Shown here: positions 62,840 through 64,000 of the stretch, one piece after another
How the letters are laid out: every line of letters starts with the position of its first letter
How positions within the stretch are numbered: the stretch's first letter is position 1
Source: Neostapfia colusana
Taxonomy: Eukaryota > Streptophyta > Magnoliopsida > Poales > Poaceae
DNA: 64,000 nt
Direction: 5' to 3'
Assembly: GCA_030760725.1 (NCBI GenBank)
Contig: JASWHV010000001.1
Span: 28,579,928 to 28,643,927 of the forward strand
Notes under the pieces: model-generated
The model's database searches: none
The model's input: the letters and a program-made list of their open reading frames with translations, nothing else
Told to the model about the DNA's origin: nothing
Program-made: the position numbers and the translations under genes

Positions 62840-64000
62840 AATAAAACATGAAACTATTGCAAACAGCGGATAAAACCTGAGGCAGGCCGGACTAGTCCGG
62901 TTTGAGGTCGGACTAGTCTAGTCCGGTTTGAGGTCGGACTAGTCCGGTCTAAGTATAAATTTGCGTTTTAGGTTTCATTTTAAGTTTGTTTGAGCGGAAA
63001 ATATATGGTAGTCAAATGATATCACTAATTAGTTGTGAATGATTAGATTGCGAAATAGTAGAACAATTTGCAGATATTAACCAAATGAAAGTTTAGCAAG
63101 TAATTCTAGTGAGCAAGTGAGATAGTAGAGGAACCAAGAGACACGATTTATCCCAAGGTTCGATTCCACACAGGAATCTACGTCCTCGTTGAGGAGTCCA
63201 CCAAGGACCGAGTCTTTTCCAACCCTTCCCTCACCGAGCGATCACCAAGATCAAGCCCGGGCTCTCTCACTATCAATCAAATGTGAATACAATGCTCTTA
63301 GGGGCTACTCACACCTTGAGGCTCCCTACACCAACCAAGTAGTTCTAGAATTCAAAGTACAACTGTTAAGAACTCAAAATAACAGTTAGAGTGCAAGGGA
63401 ATCAAACCGAGAGCTCAAACGTCGATCACCACGTCTTTCCTCTCACAAAACCACTAACTCCTTAAGATCCAATATTAGGGGTCTAGAAGGTGAGGAAAGA
63501 GGCTTAGAAGAGCTCTATGAAATGAGTTTTCAGCGCTTCGGTTGTTGTCTCTTTTATTCTCAGCCGGGGGGTCTCCTTTTATAGAAATCCCGGCATCTAG
63601 CTGTTACCAACTAAAGTCCAGACTAGTCCGGTCCCAACCCCGGACTAGTCCGTTCTTGAGGGACCACTCACGTCACAAGGTTACCAACTAAAGTTTAGTG
63701 ACCGTTGGACTCAAATGGTCATAAAACCCCGGACTAGTCCGGCCAAGAGCGGACTAGTCCGATCTCAGTCAGGAACCTTTGTTCCGTATGAGAACGGACT
63801 AGTCTGGTAAGGGCGGACTAGTCCGGCCCCAAGGGCGGACTAGTCCGGTCTTACCAGACTTAGTCTAAAAACTCTCTAATCTAGAGCTGCGGACTACTCC
63901 AGTCAACTTCGGACTAGTCCGAGCTCACACAGGAACCTTTGTTCCGTCCTAAGTTGGACTAGTCTGAAAAGATCGGACTAGTCCGGCCTGTGGAGCGGAC
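62840..64000. repeat. Unidentified repeat with many GGACTAGTCC palindromes
   Basis: From about 62818, TTGCCTAGAGGGGGGTGAGG, a word I associate with dispersed grass repeats. Nine perfect copies of the 10-bp palindrome GGACTAGTCC (62889, 62937, 63642, 63731, 63751, 63814, 63837, 63911, 63975) and at least four degenerate ones occur, in two clusters. A second word, GGAACCTTTGTTCC, itself an inverted repeat, occurs twice about 157 bp apart (63772 and 63931). One ORF (63189-63389) is unremarkable. No LTR or transposase was identified and the array continues past the window edge. Confidence 0.75.

Noticed and set aside
62889..64000. The palindrome array as a CRISPR array
   Set aside because: Repeats are 10 bp, irregularly spaced and degenerate, in a plant nuclear context.

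Overview
The window looks like a repeat-dense piece of a nuclear chromosome from a grass. A panicoid grass is my best guess, but the species cannot be told from the sequence. The evidence is the mix of plant LTR retrotransposons (Tekay-type chromovirus, Tat/Retand-type Gypsy, Angela-like and other Copia), plant RTE and L1 LINEs, CACTA-, Mutator- and Harbinger-type elements, a plant lipid-transfer-protein gene with a GT-AG intron, and fragments of plant nuclear genes (NPF transporter, formin, acylphosphatase, DEX1).

Layout. 1-14831: organelle-like DNA, probably a nuclear copy of mitochondrial DNA. It holds a broken nad6 fragment, Copia gag scraps, a DEX1 exon fragment and several spaced direct and inverted repeats. 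14832-17969: a Tat/Retand-type Gypsy element (copy A), cut by an Angela-like Copia element (17970-20938). 20939-21800: an unassigned segment, an L1 LINE scrap, then the gag of a minus-strand Gypsy (element III). 21801-34005: a structurally complete minus-strand Tekay chromovirus (element II) with 5-bp target duplication CTTCT, inserted in the element III gag, which resumes at 34006-35406. 35452-36900: element III LTR, simple repeats and a CACTA-like terminus. 37300-37970: L1 LINE tail. 38340-43432: a young, nearly intact minus-strand Copia (TSD TTCGT). 44028-47453: a near full-length RTE LINE with a TSD of up to 17 bp. 47777-48377: the one clean cellular gene, a two-exon lipid-transfer-protein-like gene on the minus strand. 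48805-50587: a Harbinger-like element carrying a formin FH2 fragment. 50905-51070: acylphosphatase fragment interrupted by C29. 51748-52675: last exon of an NPF3.1-like transporter. 52740-54880: L1 LINE containing a Mutator-like MITE with a perfect 9-bp TSD. 55320-62830: Gypsy copy B, same family as copy A, with two RNase H domains. 62850-64000: unidentified sequence studded with the palindrome GGACTAGTCC.

The most striking observation is in the Tekay chromovirus. Between its primer-binding site and gag, an extra ORF (30627 to 29859, minus strand) opens with a close copy of the histone H3 N-terminal tail: 16 of its first 22 residues match, including an unbroken TARKSTGG that holds the Lys9 context. 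The positions equivalent to Lys4, Lys14 and Lys18 are changed to Arg, Arg and Gln. The same element ends its integrase with a chromodomain, the type of module that reads H3 tails. A histone-tail mimic and a histone-tail reader in one retrotransposon is the best candidate here for an undescribed system. This copy of the element is itself broken (stops, frameshifts, and loss of most of the integrase core).

Most other coding regions are transposon proteins in decay. I give their breaks as seen and do not reconstruct them.
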